Assembly: GCF_003254395.2 (NCBI RefSeq) | Contig: NC_037652.1 | Coordinates: forward strand, 1,761,001-1,825,000 | Length of the DNA: 64,000 nt | Reading direction: 5' to 3' | Source: Apis mellifera | Taxonomy: Eukaryota > Arthropoda > Insecta > Hymenoptera > Apidae | Shown here: positions 1-15,500 of the stretch, piece by piece | Layout of the letters: each line of letters starts with the position of its first letter | Position numbering within the stretch: position 1 is the first letter of the stretch | Notes under the pieces: model-generated | Seen by the model: only the letters and a program-made list of their open reading frames with translations | Database searches by the model: none | What the model was told of the DNA's origin: nothing | Position numbers and translations under genes: made by a program

Positions 1-106
1 GCGCGTGTCATTGGTGCTTGTTGTGCGAACGCAGCAATCGATTGGATGATTCGAATATTCTTTTGTTATTTTTTTTCAATTTTAAAAATTTTTTTTTAGA
101 AAATTT

Positions 107-307
107 CTATAAATCCATGTCCTCTTGTTTGGCTTTGGGTGCGATCCTCTCGCCGCTATCCGACTCTTTGACAGAAACATGAACATCAGCTATTTCAACA
201 GGTGGAGGAATCACTGGATTCACTGATCGATCCTCTTCAGCGACTTCAAAGCCAATCGTCGCGCCAATCTTCTGACTTGCATGCCTGAATGAATCTGATA
301 ACATCAC
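107..307 (-). CDS. K2P shared terminal exon (cytoplasmic tail)
   Basis: The acceptor is GTCACAG|GTGATG and the stop is TAG at 109-107. The exon encodes VMLSDSFRHASQKIG followed by an acidic/proline tail ending KQEDMDL. The 3' UTR continues off the left edge of the window, so no polyadenylation site is visible. Confidence 0.9.
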   Translation of the reverse strand: MMLSDSFRHASQKIGATIGFEVAEEDRSVNPVIPPPVEIADVHVSVKESDSGERIAPKAKQEDMDL

Positions 308-3300
308 CTGTGACGAAAGATTGACGAAAAATTATTAAAACATGTATAAATATTCTAGTTTTTATATCCATTTGTATATATATTTTTATTGACTTAATTA
401 ATTTTATATTTTTTAAAATAATTGTTTATATTTTATAAAATTATAGATTAATTAAATTAATATAAATATAAATTAGATTAAATATTCTTACATTGAATAT
501 AAATATTATATTAGAAATTATTATCATAGAAACACAAAAATTATGTAGAATTTAAGTGTTATTAATGAAATATTTATAATCTTTTGCATATTTTGTTTGT
601 AAAAAGAATTATTCGTTAAATATATAATAGTAAAACGTATTCTAATAAATTGATAATAATAATTTGAATTTAAATTGGAAATCTTTTGATATTTTAGAAG
701 ATTTTTCTGAAACATAATATAAAAATAAATTTTAAGGAATCAAATTTGTGGAAAATCTTCTTATATAATATCCGATAAAGAAGATAACGAATGTAATTGA
801 AGAAAAATTAATTAAAAATAAAAGATTTATACCTGCACAACATTGATGCACATAGATGTGAGGGCCAGGCCGAACACCAGGTATATTATCGAACCCATCA
901 TGTATACGGGATGCTAGACCAACCAATCAATTTGTTAATTTGTGCATGTATACTTGCCATTCTTCAAAATTTTTAATTTTCAATAAGAAAACACGTGCAA
1001 TTGTGCTGAAGTGATATTTATGCAAAAAGCACGTACAGAATAATGTATATACGATGTTGTACGATTTTTCGTATTATATGTATCTTTTTTTGTTAGTTTG
1101 TCTATTTGTTGATGATGACCTTTTTGATTTTCAAAGCTTACCATCTGAACGCCACCGTGAAAGAAAGAAGCAAGAAAATAAATTAATTATATGTTAACGA
1201 CATGGCTTCACTATTGAAGAATTGTTGGGACAAGGGAACATTCCATCGGTCAGATACAAAGCGAACGCTAATTGCAAATGAAAATTGAAGAATAATATTC
1301 TTCTAAGAGAAACGTTTTGAATCAAATATTTTATAATGGATTAAAAGAAGGATATATGTATTTAAAATTAAAAATTAAAAATTTCTTCTTGTTCAAAATC
1401 TTCAAAAGATATATTTAAAACAAAAAAAAAAAAGGAAATATTGAAATAAGACATTAATCTTTTATTTTATCATGAATTTTTTCTCTCTGATTTTATCAAT
1501 TTCAGAAAAATCAGGAAAAAATATCAATTGAAAATTTACATATGCATCAGGCTGAGAATCATAGTTTGAGTTGCAAAATATTTCAAGAAATCAATCATAT
1601 TCAAAAACAGTTATCACAATTATTTAAATTGATTAAAAATTTTTTTATATTTTTATATATTCTTCAGTCTTATACCCAATACATTGAAATAATTTATGCG
1701 CTTAAAATAACATGAAATTGTAGCATGATTTCATTTTTCATTAGATTTGAACTATGATTATATTGAAACTAGAATATTTGAATTAAATAAATTTGCAAAA
1801 TTTGTTCTTATCATGCGATATAACTGAACATTTTTAATTAATTTTTATTCTAAAAAGTATGTATTGACAACAAACGTGTCTCTTTGAATTCACTCTCATA
1901 ACGAATGAATCTCTTCATCTAGGGGGAACGGATGTGATTGGAGCAAGATGCAAAATATCAGACGACGATTAAAAACGTCGTTGAGATAAATGAAAAAAAA
2001 AAAAAAAGGGAGGGGTAAAGAAAAGATCACCTGTGGCACGTAATCGCCGAAACCTATAGTACTCATGGAGATGAAGACAAAATAGAAGCTCTCGAAGAAG
2101 CCCCATTCTTCCGACCACCAGAATATAGCCGCGCCGATGAAGATGTAAACGACAAGGATAAAGATGGCAACAGAGATCGGTAAATTGAACTCGTCGTCGA
2201 CAGCGAACGCTGACATCGCTGGTGTTTCAGGTGTGTCAGGCACGTTTCCATCCAAATTGAGAACAGTTTGAGATTGTTGTGCCTGTTTCTGCATTTCTTC
2301 AATATCCTCCGGATTGATCTGCGAGGGCCTCTTAAACGTTGCTAGATCGTACACCAATTGCACGCCTTTCATTACCTCCTGTTTAAGAAAAGTTTTTTTT
2401 GTTCAATGAAATTATGGAATTATAATATTATATTATTCTGTTTTAAATTGTAAATAACAGATTGTGATAAATTTTTTAGATAAATATAAATATATAAAAG
2501 AAGTTTTTAGATAAACAACTTCTTTTAATAATAACTTGTTTAATTGTTTGTTGTTATTCGTTTTAAAATGGATATTTGTAATTAAAATAAAAATTACTTG
2601 TCGAGGATCTTGAAAGAAGAGGTGAGTATACCATTTTTGATTATTTTTGACTCATTAAACAAAATTCCACATTGTTATAAGTTAGATGCAAGTATTGTAA
2701 CAGGAACAAATATTTATTATAAATTTTCTGAATGTTTATTATTCTATGAAATAAAAATAGATTATTAAGTGAAATAAGAATGCAGATCTAGATTTATTCT
2801 TACCTTGCATCTAATAAAATTATTAATAAAAATTGATTGATATATTAATAAAAATAAAATTTTTAAAAATTAATTTTTTCAATATTTTTCTTTTAATATT
2901 AAGCAAAAACAGTTATGATAATTTTATAAATAATTTAATTTTATAGTTTTTTAAATTATAATTTTCTAAAGTTACAAATAAATCTATCCTTATCTGCTGG
3001 AAACTCAATTATATATTGATTTTAGTTTTTCAAGAAATTTTTTAATAATATTTCTTCTTTCATGAAATTTATATTTAAAAAAAAATGAAATTACAAAGAA
3101 AAATGGAAAAAATCCATATATACAAAAATAATATAACAGCTATTAATAACAAAAAAATTATTATAAATTCATTTATTTTATAGAAACTTAAATTTCATCT
3201 ACCATAATATGTTATTAATCCTATAATTAATAATAAACCAATATCACCAATCCATCTCAACCTAGAATAATTGATAATATATTTGGTCTTAAAATCTTAA

Positions 3301-6300
3301 TATATTGAAATTAAAAATAAAATTATTAAATATAAAAAACAATCTATTTTCAATTCAGTTAAATCCTATAAATAATAATCATTGAAAAAATTATTTAATA
3401 ATATAACAGATGTCCATAATATACAAAATTAATAGCATTATTAATGAAAAATATATGAGATAATAAAATTATTCTTAAACCGATCTTTTAATCTCTATTT
3501 CACAATTCTGATCCTTTCTTTTATTAAACTTCTTACTTGGACAGGTACAGTTCGACGAACTTTCCGGCAACTTCCGGTATAGTAGAGCCTCCTGACGAAC
3601 GCCCAAAGGAACTTGATACCACGTGTGAATAATTTGCCAAAATCAGCCAGTATTATCAGAAACATAGGGATCCCGAAGATAGCGTAAACTATTGTGATTG
3701 CTCTTCCGGTGTTGGTACTGGGTGAAATGTGGCCGTATCCTAAAATAACGCGAGAGAATTTCTGAGTAATTGCGAAACACTGATAATACTTGAAATATTG
3801 TAATGTGATCTATTATCAGCGATAAGAATTGAAATTTTTAGAGAGAGAGACTCGAGACTCATTCGATCATCTTCTATATTTCCATGGGACAAAAATAACC
3901 TAGGTGATACTAAATATTGCAATGGCATTTGATCTAACTTTAGCAGTTTTAGTGGCATAATTTGGCGGTTGTTTACTCGTCGTATTTTCCAATAATAGAA
4001 TATTGTTTTCATGCGGATATTTTGAATAATTACAATTACTTCTTTTTTTTAAATTTCCTTTTAAATTTTAAGTTTTGGACATCAATTCGAGTTCCACGTT
4101 GTTGATAAATTTTCGATTAATTGGAATTAGTTTATTAGATTAAATGAAAAGATGTCTAAAAGATAGATGATTCTCTTTAATTAAATATATTCATAAATAT
4201 TCATAATTTTGTTATGAATATTCATGAATTGCATTTTATAATTTTTTAGTTTTAATTTAATTAGGTATTGGATAAATTATATTATGCAAATTCAAGATAG
4301 CTTTTGTTCTCAAAATTAAACTTTCAATTATTCAAAATTACTAATTAATAATAATATAAAGATAAATTACGAATTTATTTTTTTTTATTAAATATCCTAT
4401 TTACCATCAATACCAAGATTTATTATTAATTGTCAGTTTCAATTGTCATCAAATCATCACAAAATTCAATGTATTCTCGCGTATACATTGAGCAGAAATT
4501 GGAAAATTATTATTCTCATTTTAAATTTTATCAATTTTATATATTTTCACAACTGCCATCGGACGCGTGCGCATTCAGCTTTTGACAAATATCAAGTGGC
4601 ACACTATCGTCAACACAACTATATTCACCACTCGGAAAATCAATACGGAACTCGTAAAACGTTTTACGGCTCAATCGTATATCGCCTCACTTGGTCATAT
4701 ATCAAACCCTTTCACCCTCCCACATAATCTCTTCTATATCCGGTATTTTCCTCACCGATGGTGGTTATGACGGTCAGACAGTAAACAACGGCGTTCAAAA
4801 AGCTCCAACTTCTTTGCCCGCTGTACGTGTGAACCCCCGCCTCGTGGGCCGTGTGCAATTGTTCCTCGAACTCCATCAACTTCCGCCGGGCCATGCTCTT
4901 CCAGTCGTCCTCCCTCAAATTGTGACTGTAGTTCCACAAAGTGTCCAAGAAATCACGTTTCACCCGTTTCACGCCGCATTTGTAGAAGGCCTCGAATGCC
5001 CCCTCGGTGAACCGGAACACGAACGCGCCCAAACCGCAATAGATCATCACCAACATCAACTCTGACAAGCAACGATTCCTCAATCTCCTCACAATTCGTG
5101 TCTCCTTCGGATTTTGCTCCACGAATGCTTTAAACTCGGCAACTACGTCCCTCAACGCTCTCAAAAAGTCCATCAGAGTGACTCTCGTTGGTTGGTCGAT
5201 AATTAATTTCGTCTGCCTTTTCTTCGACGTCTCTTCGATAACCGAAATCGTCTTCGATCCTCCTTCGTCCCTCTCAGTCTCCGATTCTTTCTCTTCTATT
5301 TTCTTAGCGAAGAAAGGAAGCCAAGGGAACCAGGATTTCTTCCTCTTCTCCTCGGATTCTTTCAATTTTTCGATCGACTTCTCGATGGCAATTTCCTCGC
5401 TCTCTGTGAGCGGTGTGCTGAACTTCCTTCTTCTCAGTATCGTTTCTTGAGCATCCTCGAACACGTCCGGTGTGTCAGGATCAAGGATACCCTGTTCCCT
5501 TCTTAGATACTCTTCTTGAGCCTTGGCGAAGTCTTGTATCAGGCTGTCGTTGCTCAAAGGGATTATCTGTTTCTTCGCGTCCGAGCTGGATCTCTTCACG
5601 ATCACTTCCCCGCCCTGGCGGGGGAACGACTCGCTTTTCTTCATTTTACGATCCTCGTCCGTGTCGTCCGTTTGACTGTACAATCTGGATCGCCTCCTCT
5701 CCGGTTTCACTTGAACCGAGTCTTCCTCGAGCTTTTGCCTACTCGATTTCTTTTCCCTCGGAGGCTTCTCGATCACGTGTCTCGTTGCGACGTCGAGATC
5801 GCCGCCGCTGATCTTCTTCGACGCTGTCCTCTTCGTCTTAATAACCTTTCCCACTTCCGGCGACTTCGTTCTCCTAGGATGCCTCTCTACTTCCTCCATA
5901 TCGCTGGAATCGCTCGACTGACCGTGCCTCTCCAATCGTTCCCTCGATTTCTTCTTCAACCGTCTCTCCATTTTCCTAGGTTCGACCGGTCGATCGACAT
6001 CTCCGTCGATTTCTTTCGATTTGGGTATAGCATCTTTGTATTTCTCCTTTTCGATAATTCCCGTTTCCTCTTTCGACGCATCATCCTTATATCCTTCCTG
6101 CATCGCGATAACCTCGACGACCGTCGACTCTTCTTTCACTGGACTTTCGTTATCGACTTTACTGATCACCTCCTTCTTTATCGACCGAGCACTCGCCTCG
6201 TCCACACCGTCACTTTCACGTGTTTGCGACTCTTTCGAAGGAGAATTCTCACCCATTTTCGGTAACGTATCACGTTCCACTACTTTCGACGGACTCCTCT

Positions 6301-6529
6301 TCTTTTTCTCCTCTATCCTCGGTTCCAGCTCGTCCCTAACCTTTGCGTCCCCGTCCAATTCCATCCGCTCGGCATCCTCCGCCATCTGTATCATTCTGGC
6401 GCGTCTCGCCTCCTCCTCGTCGTCGGACGTCTCGACCAGCTGTTGGTTCCTTGACGACGGATCAGGTGTCTTTTCCCGCCTTCTCGCTGCCGCCTTGCGC
6501 CGCCTGTGCACCGTGTAACTGTCCTCCAT
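107..6529 (-). CDS. Two-pore-domain K+ channel, proximal-start isoform (868 codons, 5 exons)
   Basis: This isoform uses its own first exon, 6529-4756, and then the four shared exons 3739-3537, 2378-2031, 913-833 and 307-107. The total is 2607 nt, in frame from ATG to TAG. The first ~480 residues are an unusual, low-complexity, highly charged cytoplasmic extension (K/R/E/S/D-rich, with RRRK and RRR clusters at residues 9-18). TM1 follows at about 488-508 (LSELMLVMIYCGLGAFVFRF). The cap region carries an NYS sequon, and pore-loop helix 1 ends in ITTIG. The exon stops after the first base of the glycine codon, exactly as the distal module does, so Y-G-H-I-S comes from the shared exon. Most K2P subunits are 300-500 residues, so the length is atypical because of the N-terminal extension. 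The start is the first ATG of a long open exon inside a CpG-rich promoter-like island. Confidence 0.9.
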
Positions 6530-9500
6530 GGCGGGATGGACGATCGTGAAGGATCGTTAATCGCGATGTCGGACACGGACACTGTGACCGAAACGACGCG
6601 AAAACTGCACACGATTGCGTCTTGTCGTCTGCCCCCCCGGTGCAGAGACAGAGGACGGACCGAGACAGAAATAAAACAGAGGCTGCTCCCACCACACAGC
6701 AGTCTGTTACCAGCGGAACCGGATAGTTTTGCCGCAGCGGGTATCGAGCGAAGCTGGCACGCGAATCGCGCGCAACCGAGAGAGGCCAACCGCGATGCCG
6801 GCCCTGCAGCAACTGCAACCCGTTCAACGGCCCGCGGTATTCGGCAACCCGACCTGCAATCGGTTATTACCACCACCCTTCCGAATTTTCGAGCGCTATG
6901 CGGCTCTGCTGTTCTCAAGGCTGTTTTGACGCATCACTTTTCGCGATCCGTTATTATTTCGTGGAATTAGTCGAGAAGGAGTTGTTTAGGGAACTGGTTT
7001 AAAGGAATTTTATTTTTTATTATTTTTAATTATAATTAGTCAACGGATAAGTTGTTTGCATTGTATGTTAATTGTAAATGAATTTTCATTCTTTCTTCTC
7101 GTTTTCAAAGATTGGTTACATTTCATTGAGAATTCTGAGAATTTTGTTATTTTATGGAATGAATAAATGAATTTTTATTTTTCAATACTGCTCTGGAAGA
7201 TTGATGCATCACATTTCGTGATCCAATATTGGGAAGTTGTGTTTGGTTTAAAAGAATTTTAGTTAATAATATTATTTTAGATAATTATTAAGAAATTATA
7301 AGTTAATGTGCGTTTTTTTATATTTTATATAAATTAAATTATTTTTATGATATATATATATAGGTATACATATAAAAGAAGTTTTATATAACAAATTTTA
7401 TTAATAGATAAAATCGTAGAATTTATTTTTAAATGACGATTTTGTGACTATGAAATATGATTTGTTACATGTAAATAATTTGTTTTAAAAACATGCTTCG
7501 CTCGTGAACGTTATGCGATTTTTTCTTTTTTGAATTTAGAACAGTTGTCCTCATTCTGAGTCACGAAATGATTGATGTCTGAACTTGAAACTGCTCTCTT
7601 GAACTGCTTAAATTTTATTTATTTAATCATTTCTTGAATGAAGAAAAATGATCCATTCAAGTAAATTTTTAGTTACTTAAAAAAATAATGAAAATATACA
7701 CTAAAATAAAAAATATGTACGTAAATGTGATAATTAAATATCACAAATGAATAACATTGCTTTTTTACATACAAGAATATAATTTATAATTTAATATAAT
7801 TTTACTATAGAATGAGATATATTTTTATGTAAGTGTAGAAGTATATACATGTATAAAAATAATGGTAGTACTTTTTCGAAATAGAAGAATCCTCAAATTT
7901 TTGATTATCAATTTTACTATTTTTCTTACACAATTTCTCATATCGCAAATGAATATTTTATTCGATTTATTTAAATAAAAAATTATTTAGTATTCTTGAA
8001 TAACTTAACTTTGATTTAGTTTTATTTTTTTTATTCGAATAAAATTTCATTCCATATCTGTGTAGAATATTATAATAGTTATAAAAGCTTTGCAAAATTA
8101 GTTTATACAGGATTTCGTGGAAAATAAGATTTGAAGATGTTGTTATTACAAAATATAGAATATAGAATTGTAAAACTAATAAAATTGTAAAGAAAAATAT
8201 TTAAATATTTAAAATTAAGTAATTTAATTTAATTCTAAATTAATCTGATCACTAAATTGAAATGTTTTCAAAAATTTTTTTTTAATGAGAAATTTAAGAT
8301 TTGCAGATGCAATATACAATTTAATATACAATAAGTTAAACTTATTATTTAATATGTTGATTGTTACATGAATTACCAGTAATCAGAAATTATCTAAAAA
8401 TTAAATCAATTAAACATAATATATTTATGTAGAAGGACTTGATCTTTCTTCTTTTCACCCATTAATAGCAAGAAATGTTTAATATTTATTCCAGAGGAAG
8501 CAATTTGCACAAAGATAAAATAGGAAATCGTTTATATAAAATGATTGTTCAAAGTTTTCTTCAAAGTTTCACGATTCTCATAGCTCTTGAAACTTATTCG
8601 CTTACTTGAGATGTTATCAATATTAGCTTCTTAACGTTTACTATATTTTTTAATCACATAAATCCAACTAAAATTACAAAGTATTATCCTAATAATTTTT
8701 ATAAATCAGATCATAAAAGTTTTTAAATGATAGTTTAAGACAAATTTATTCTGAATTCTTCTGAATAAAATTTTCATGAATTTTACAGCATGATGTTTTA
8801 ATTTTTTCAAAAAGTATTCCAATTACTTTAATCATATGACAAATGTAGAATTTTATTGAACATATAGAATATTTTTGAAAGAATATTGTTTCAATTAAGA
8901 AAATGAGATATTAAGAAAATGAGTAATAAATTTGATACAGAGAAATATCAGATAAGATTTGATCATTTTGTTATATAATTTAATTGTAATCTAATCTACA
9001 TATTCTAAAATTTTTAATTTATAGAATTATAGAAAAGTATATAATATTGGAACAATTTTTGTTAACAAGTTTTTAATAAATAATCAATTTAATTTTAATC
9101 AATTATATATTAATGACTTTTAATTTATTTACAGGTTCTAATGAAATAGTATATAATAGAGTCTCATTCAAAAATCAGAAATGAAATAATTTGAGAATAT
9201 GATAATTCAAAATAAAAAGATATTTTTATACAATATTCCTAATAATCATGTAATTTTTTAAATAATTAAATATTAATTATATATTTTTATTATAAATATA
9301 GTTAAAATTAAGATTTTTTAAAATATAAAATTAATTCAGTTTGATTTTTAAATGATGCATATTTTATAGATTATAGATATCTTTATATATTTTCTATATA
9401 TTTAAATTATTTTAATAAATATAATATTCATTGTTTCAATTAACATCTGAAATTTAATAAAATTTTTATTTTCAAATATTTGAATTTTTATCTCAATTTA

Positions 9501-12500
9501 AAAGCGTTATTTTTCTATTCAAGACATATTGTATTTTGAAATTAATCTCTGCAGAAATAAATTCATATTATTACAACATTTTTATCCGTTAATTAACGAG
9601 AGATACAAAATATGATATATTTCAATGAAATGCTACTTTTCAATCTCTACTTCTTTCTATCTCTATTTATTCTTTATATCTGCTTTTCATCTCTATCTTA
9701 GAATCAAATATATAATATATCAATCTTGATAATTTGTCATTCGTTTATTTTCGTATTCTTTCATCTTCTATTCACTTTCCTCATCATTCATCTATTTAAA
9801 AAAGTTTTATTTTAGAATGAAAGAAGAAAAATCTATTTTCCTAAAATTTTAACAATAAGATATAAATTTTTTAACTTTTCGTTTAAACAATATTCTTCTG
9901 TTAACGAACAAAGTTTCTTCAATTTTTCTCTAGTTACTTTGCTTTGATGTTAATTTTTCTGTATTTAAAAGAAATTCCATTATTCTCCATCTTCCTTTTT
10001 TTATAATATTCATACTTATATTTATAATATAATCTTCTTTTATTTGTACTCTTTCAATTATACTTCATATTTATCGTTTTCTGGTGAGAGAAAGAACTTT
10101 CTTTGTTTCATTTATCGTTGAGTGTTAATAGAAGGGATGTATTTTATGCTTCTATATTAAAATTCTTTGAGAAGGAATGAATAAATAATGTGGCAAATGA
10201 AATATAAAGTTCCTTCTTATTAAGATACAATAACAAATAACAAACGAAAAATTTTATATTTCCACAACAACATTTAAACTGTTAAAATCTAAATTTGATT
10301 AACAAATTTGTTGAAGTACTACAGATTATAATTAATATTTAGAAATTATCATTATTTTTATCGATTTTATAAATTTTTGATTCAATCATTTTCAGAAATT
10401 TAAGTTTTGTTTTTTACAAGTAATATTTTAATAAAATATATAGATAAAATACATTGTAAACATTACTTTATGATATAAAATTGAATAATATAAAAGAAAA
10501 ATATCATAATTGATGATATAATAAAAATAAGAATTAAAAACTTAAAAGAATATTTATTTAAGAATATAAAAAATCAAAAATACGCATTCTTAATTTGAAA
10601 GATTAGAGAAAAATTTCACTATTTAAAAATAATCGTATAATTTTAATAATTTTGTTATATCTTTTATAATTTAAGATAAATAGAATTATAAGCAAATACA
10701 TTGGACATATTAATAATTAAATATAATTGGATTACTATTAATTAAATAAATTCATATCACAACAATTTTCAACAATTATTTGAAAAGGTAAGAATTATTT
10801 GAAAAGATATTCATATTTAAAAGAAAAATAGTTTTCCTAAGTTAAAATTATTGTAACTTAAAATGACAGTACAATTCCATTTATTAGTTATGAATTTTAT
10901 ATCATTATATTTCCCAGTTCTTCATGTGTTTCGAAAGTTTCGAGTCATAAAAATAGCAGAAGATTTCGAGAACTTGAGAATCTTAAAATCTTTGAGATTT
11001 CAAAACATTTTGAATTCTAAACTTTAGATAAAATTTTTCTGAAAAAAAAGAGAAATTTTTTTAAAAAATTCAGGCAGAAAAAGGACTTTGATTTTTTTTT
11101 AATATCATTGATATCAAAAGAAAAAAAAGAAAGAAGAAAAAGGAAGAGAAGAAAATGCTTTTCTTCTGAAAAAATTAACGCGACAGATGTGTTTAATCCG
11201 TTTAATTAGTTCTAATTCTCCTATGTAAATCGTCCCATCTTAAAACCAACGAACGTGTCATTTAAGTCCAACTTGAGATCGATTTAATGCTTCGTTAAAT
11301 GCCCTTTATCGATCCAATTTTTCTCGTGCATTTTAACGTGAAAACCTCTCAGCTTCATTTCATTTTATCCCTGTTTTAATAGCACTTCCATCTTTTTAAT
11401 TCTACGTTTCTTTTTTATAACACGGACTCGATTCAAATACATTCTGCATTTTTACAAACAAAGAGAAAAATGGTTAGAATGGAGGTCGAAAGTTAAAAGA
11501 GAGGAAAATGGAATTTTAGAGAAAGTACGCACAATATTTATAGCGAAAAGTATGTATATATAATGCATTGGTATTAAAACGATATATGAAAATGTAGTTT
11601 TATATTAATTAATTTATAGCGCTTTAAATTTTGCAAAATCTTTTGAAATTCTCTTCGTCAAATTAGTGTCAAATTAGCTTCAAACTTTTTTATCGTTCAG
11701 TATTTTACCTTACAAAAATGTATGGGTTTTTAAAAAATATTTTTACAAAAAGACGAGAAAAAAAAAAAAAAAAGATCCATCGAAATTTCAATTTTTATTT
11801 ATATTGAACGATGCGTCTCCGTGATTCAGAAACATCGTGCAATTTTGTCTCCCGTTTGTGACAAACAAAAGTGAAAACAATATAAATCTCCGGTGAAAGT
11901 AAATATTTTCAGGGACAATTAAGATATTTTCGTTTCAGTGAACATTGCCCGGCAATGGGAAAATACGAGGGCGCAATTTCTAATTCAAAGAGTACCAATT
12001 CACCGACATTGCAATTTCCTTTTGTTCCTATGTATATCTAGGCGAATGCGACTCGAGGCCAGAACTTTTCATCGTCTGTCACCGTGAATGTACGTCAAAA
12101 ATTTTAGCTATTGAGCTGCGAGTGAATAAGGTTTGAATTTTTAACGAGAGAAAATTGAGATATTTGTAAGATCTTTTGCAATTGAAGAAAATGACAGTTC
12201 TCTTTTTTATCTTATTATTCAATACAAAATATTATTAATCTCAATCACCGTAAGTTCCAAATCTTTAAATCAACCTAACCTAACTTTTTTAAGTTTCAAA
12301 TTTTGAAATTATTATTTAAAAATTCTAAAACTGATATGTATGTCTTCTTTCTATTATATTGAAATCAAAATTAGGGATATTAAACTAATCTACTTATATA
12401 AATTATTTATCATTTTAACACATATTGATTAAGTGCATAATATTGTTGATTGTTTTATTTGTTTCTGTTTCTGAATGCCAACATATTTTTCAATGGATAT

Positions 12501-15500
12501 TTTATTCTTTTCGTGCATTATATATTATATATTTTTGTATATTTAAATTTTTTATAAGATACTTAAATTAAAAGTATAAAAGATATAACTAAATTTAAAT
12601 AAAGAATACCAAGAATATTACTAAGAGAAAATTTGATGAGGTCTTTCATCCCAAATGAAACAATTTGATAACACATGTAATATTGGTATAAAAGCTTAAG
12701 TAAGTTCTGAAATACGCAAAAATAAAGATGATACAGGCCAACAGATTTTTGGAAAGCTACCAGATCGAACATAACTAAGCATTCACGTATTTATATATCT
12801 AAAATAAAATGTGTAATGTAGTTTCTTTGTTCTGACAAAATTAAATTGATAGTGAATGATTAACCGAATTCGATTTCAATAATCGATTCATTATTTAAGA
12901 AATCTGATGAAAAAATACTAATCGATAATGCGTGATTTAAAATTGTAACAATTCATCATTTCATTCATCAAAATTTCGTATTTATTTTATAATTTTAATA
13001 AATTTTGTAGCAGTATTTTAAAAAAATATCTGTTATTCTGAATAATTCCACGATGATACATGACAAAATAAATAAAAGTTGCGCATTTTTAATTCATGAT
13101 TTATGATCTGTTTTAAAATTTTCAATTATTTATATGTAAATTTCGATCGTTATCAAATTTTTTAATTATTAATATAATTTTTGTTGTCATTTCCTTGATC
13201 AAAATATCTTTTAATAAGTGTTTTCGTCGATTTTTAATTATCAATAATTATTTTTTGAAGAAATGAAATTTTTGAAATATTGTATATTTTTAAAAAATAT
13301 GTAGTTAGACTTATTTATTATAATTAATATTGTAAATTTTAAACAAATATTGATTGAACATAAATTTAGGATAATATATATGTATATTCATAATATACAT
13401 CGGAATCGTCATCGGAAGTCAAATTATTTAAACACTTAACTATGATTCGATAATATTCATATCATTAATTTCACTACATTTCCCAATTAAATAAATATTA
13501 TTATTATAATCATTAAATTTGTATTGATCCCATATAATCTTCGTACAATACAAAATAAAAATACAATTTAATGTCATTTCACTTATGTTATGTAGAAATA
13601 TGAATGCAATTATGATAATGTGTAATAAATATAAATATAAATAAAAAGTATAATATCATGAAATATAATTATTTAGATTATTTAAATCAAGATTTTTTAG
13701 TATTCTTAAATATTTATGTATTCTGAACTATATATTAATATTTGAATTATTATATTTTATTTATTATGTATTAATTATAATGAAAAATTAAATAGATTAA
13801 ATGCAGCTTTAATAAACAGATAATTACTATTAAGAAATCTTTAATATGATAATACAAAATTAAACCTACTATATAATGTTTAAACCTAGAATTATCATCT
13901 ATTTTTTTTAATAAAATTTGTTAGATAGATTTGTTATAAAAATTAATATTAAACAATTTTTTTAGCATTTATTTAAAAAATATTTGAATTTGAATGAAAA
14001 ATTTGTCTTAATAATAACAAGTGATATTCGCAAATAAAATTAATTAAATAATCAATAATTAAAAAGCAACCAATTTATTAAAATTATTTTAATAAATTAA
14101 AAATGCATAAGTAATATTTATTATTATTTTTTATATTGAAATTATGAATTAAAAATATTTTTAGAATAATACATATTAAAATGTAATAAAATATAAATGA
14201 AATAAAATCAGATTTTTATCATATTAGTATATACTTTAATTTATATTTTATGTTAAAATATGAATTTCATTATAAAACTTTTTTTTTGTAATCTAAAGAA
14301 TAAATTAATTCATTTTATGTTTTTATGTTTCCAAAGAAAGAATTTCGCATTATCTATGTAATATGAAAAATTTTTGAAAAAATAGTTTTATCTTTTTATT
14401 ATAATAAAAATAAAAGAAAAATATTTTATACACAAAAGAATTTAATCATTAAATGAAACTTTTACAACTTCTGACATATTTATAAAGATGACAACTCTTA
14501 GAGAGATATGCATAAAAATGGAATGACTAGAATACCACTCAGTTACATATAATGATTTATCTTGACACATGCGTAATACATTCAAACGAAATTGCATCTG
14601 AAGATACATTATAACATATAATATTCTGTAGAAGATAATTTCTAGTAGAAGATAAATTTAAATATTAAAATGTATTATCATTGAAAACCTATTTCATTTT
14701 ATTTATATATTTATAGAAAAAAATGTAAAATAAACAAATTTTAAACAGTTAAGAACATATTTTTTTAAAATTAAATGAAAAATCTTTCTTTTATTTAATA
14801 ATTATAACTCAAAAAAATTAAAATTATAATGTTTATAATTATTCAATAAAAATAACAATAAATTTTTCTTTTAAATTTCACTAAACTTAACTACATTAAC
14901 ACATTTATTCAAATATAGATATATCCAGAAGGAAGAATCCCAAAGAAATATTGATGAAATTTAATGAAATAAAACTACCTTTCTTCTTTCAAGTATTGGA
15001 ATCAATCTAAAATTTAAAACTGGAAAAACATATTATATATTTCATCAAACTCATCTATCTACAATTATCTAATAATTAATCATCTAACAATAAAGCACAA
15101 TTTATTCACATATTTAATCAAATATACAAAAGTGGAATATTAAAAAAATTGAAATAAAGATTATTTAAAAATATATATTCAAACTAAAATAATTTTTCCT
15201 TAAATTAAATACAGAAATCAAAATCCACAATAACATTTATATTATTTTTACAATATTACAAAAGCAATATTAATTCTTTATTTTTTGTCTAATTTTACAA
15301 AGTAAAAGATTCCAGAAAGCAATGAATCATAAAAAAATTAATAAAACTAAATTTTTATTAAGGGAATATTTTTTATTAAGGCGTTGAAAAAAAAATTTTC
15401 TTTTAAAATTGAAGATTCTTTTACTGGTTACTGTATTCATCGGTTGATATTATTTTTTTCCAAGCATTCATTTTTTTTCTCTGACGCCACTCTCAGATAT

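Larger units (their letters stand above)
308..4755 (-). other. Introns between shared K2P exons
   Basis: The introns are 308-832, 914-2030, 2379-3536 and 3740-4755. They are AT-rich and filled with short homopolymer runs. No additional coding exon or structural RNA was recognised in them. Short ORFs here (for example 3740-4012 minus and 4443-4727 plus) lack any recognisable motif. Confidence 0.7.

Noticed and set aside
5516..6265. 249-codon plus-strand ORF opposite the proximal K2P exon
   Set aside because: It lies entirely antisense to a well-supported exon. Its composition (R/L/F/S-rich) is what the reverse complement of E/K/R/S codons produces, and it has no domain.
6391..6970. Overlapping 120-175 codon ORFs on both strands around the proximal promoter
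   Set aside because: High GC lowers stop-codon frequency. No motifs are present, and several frames are open at once.
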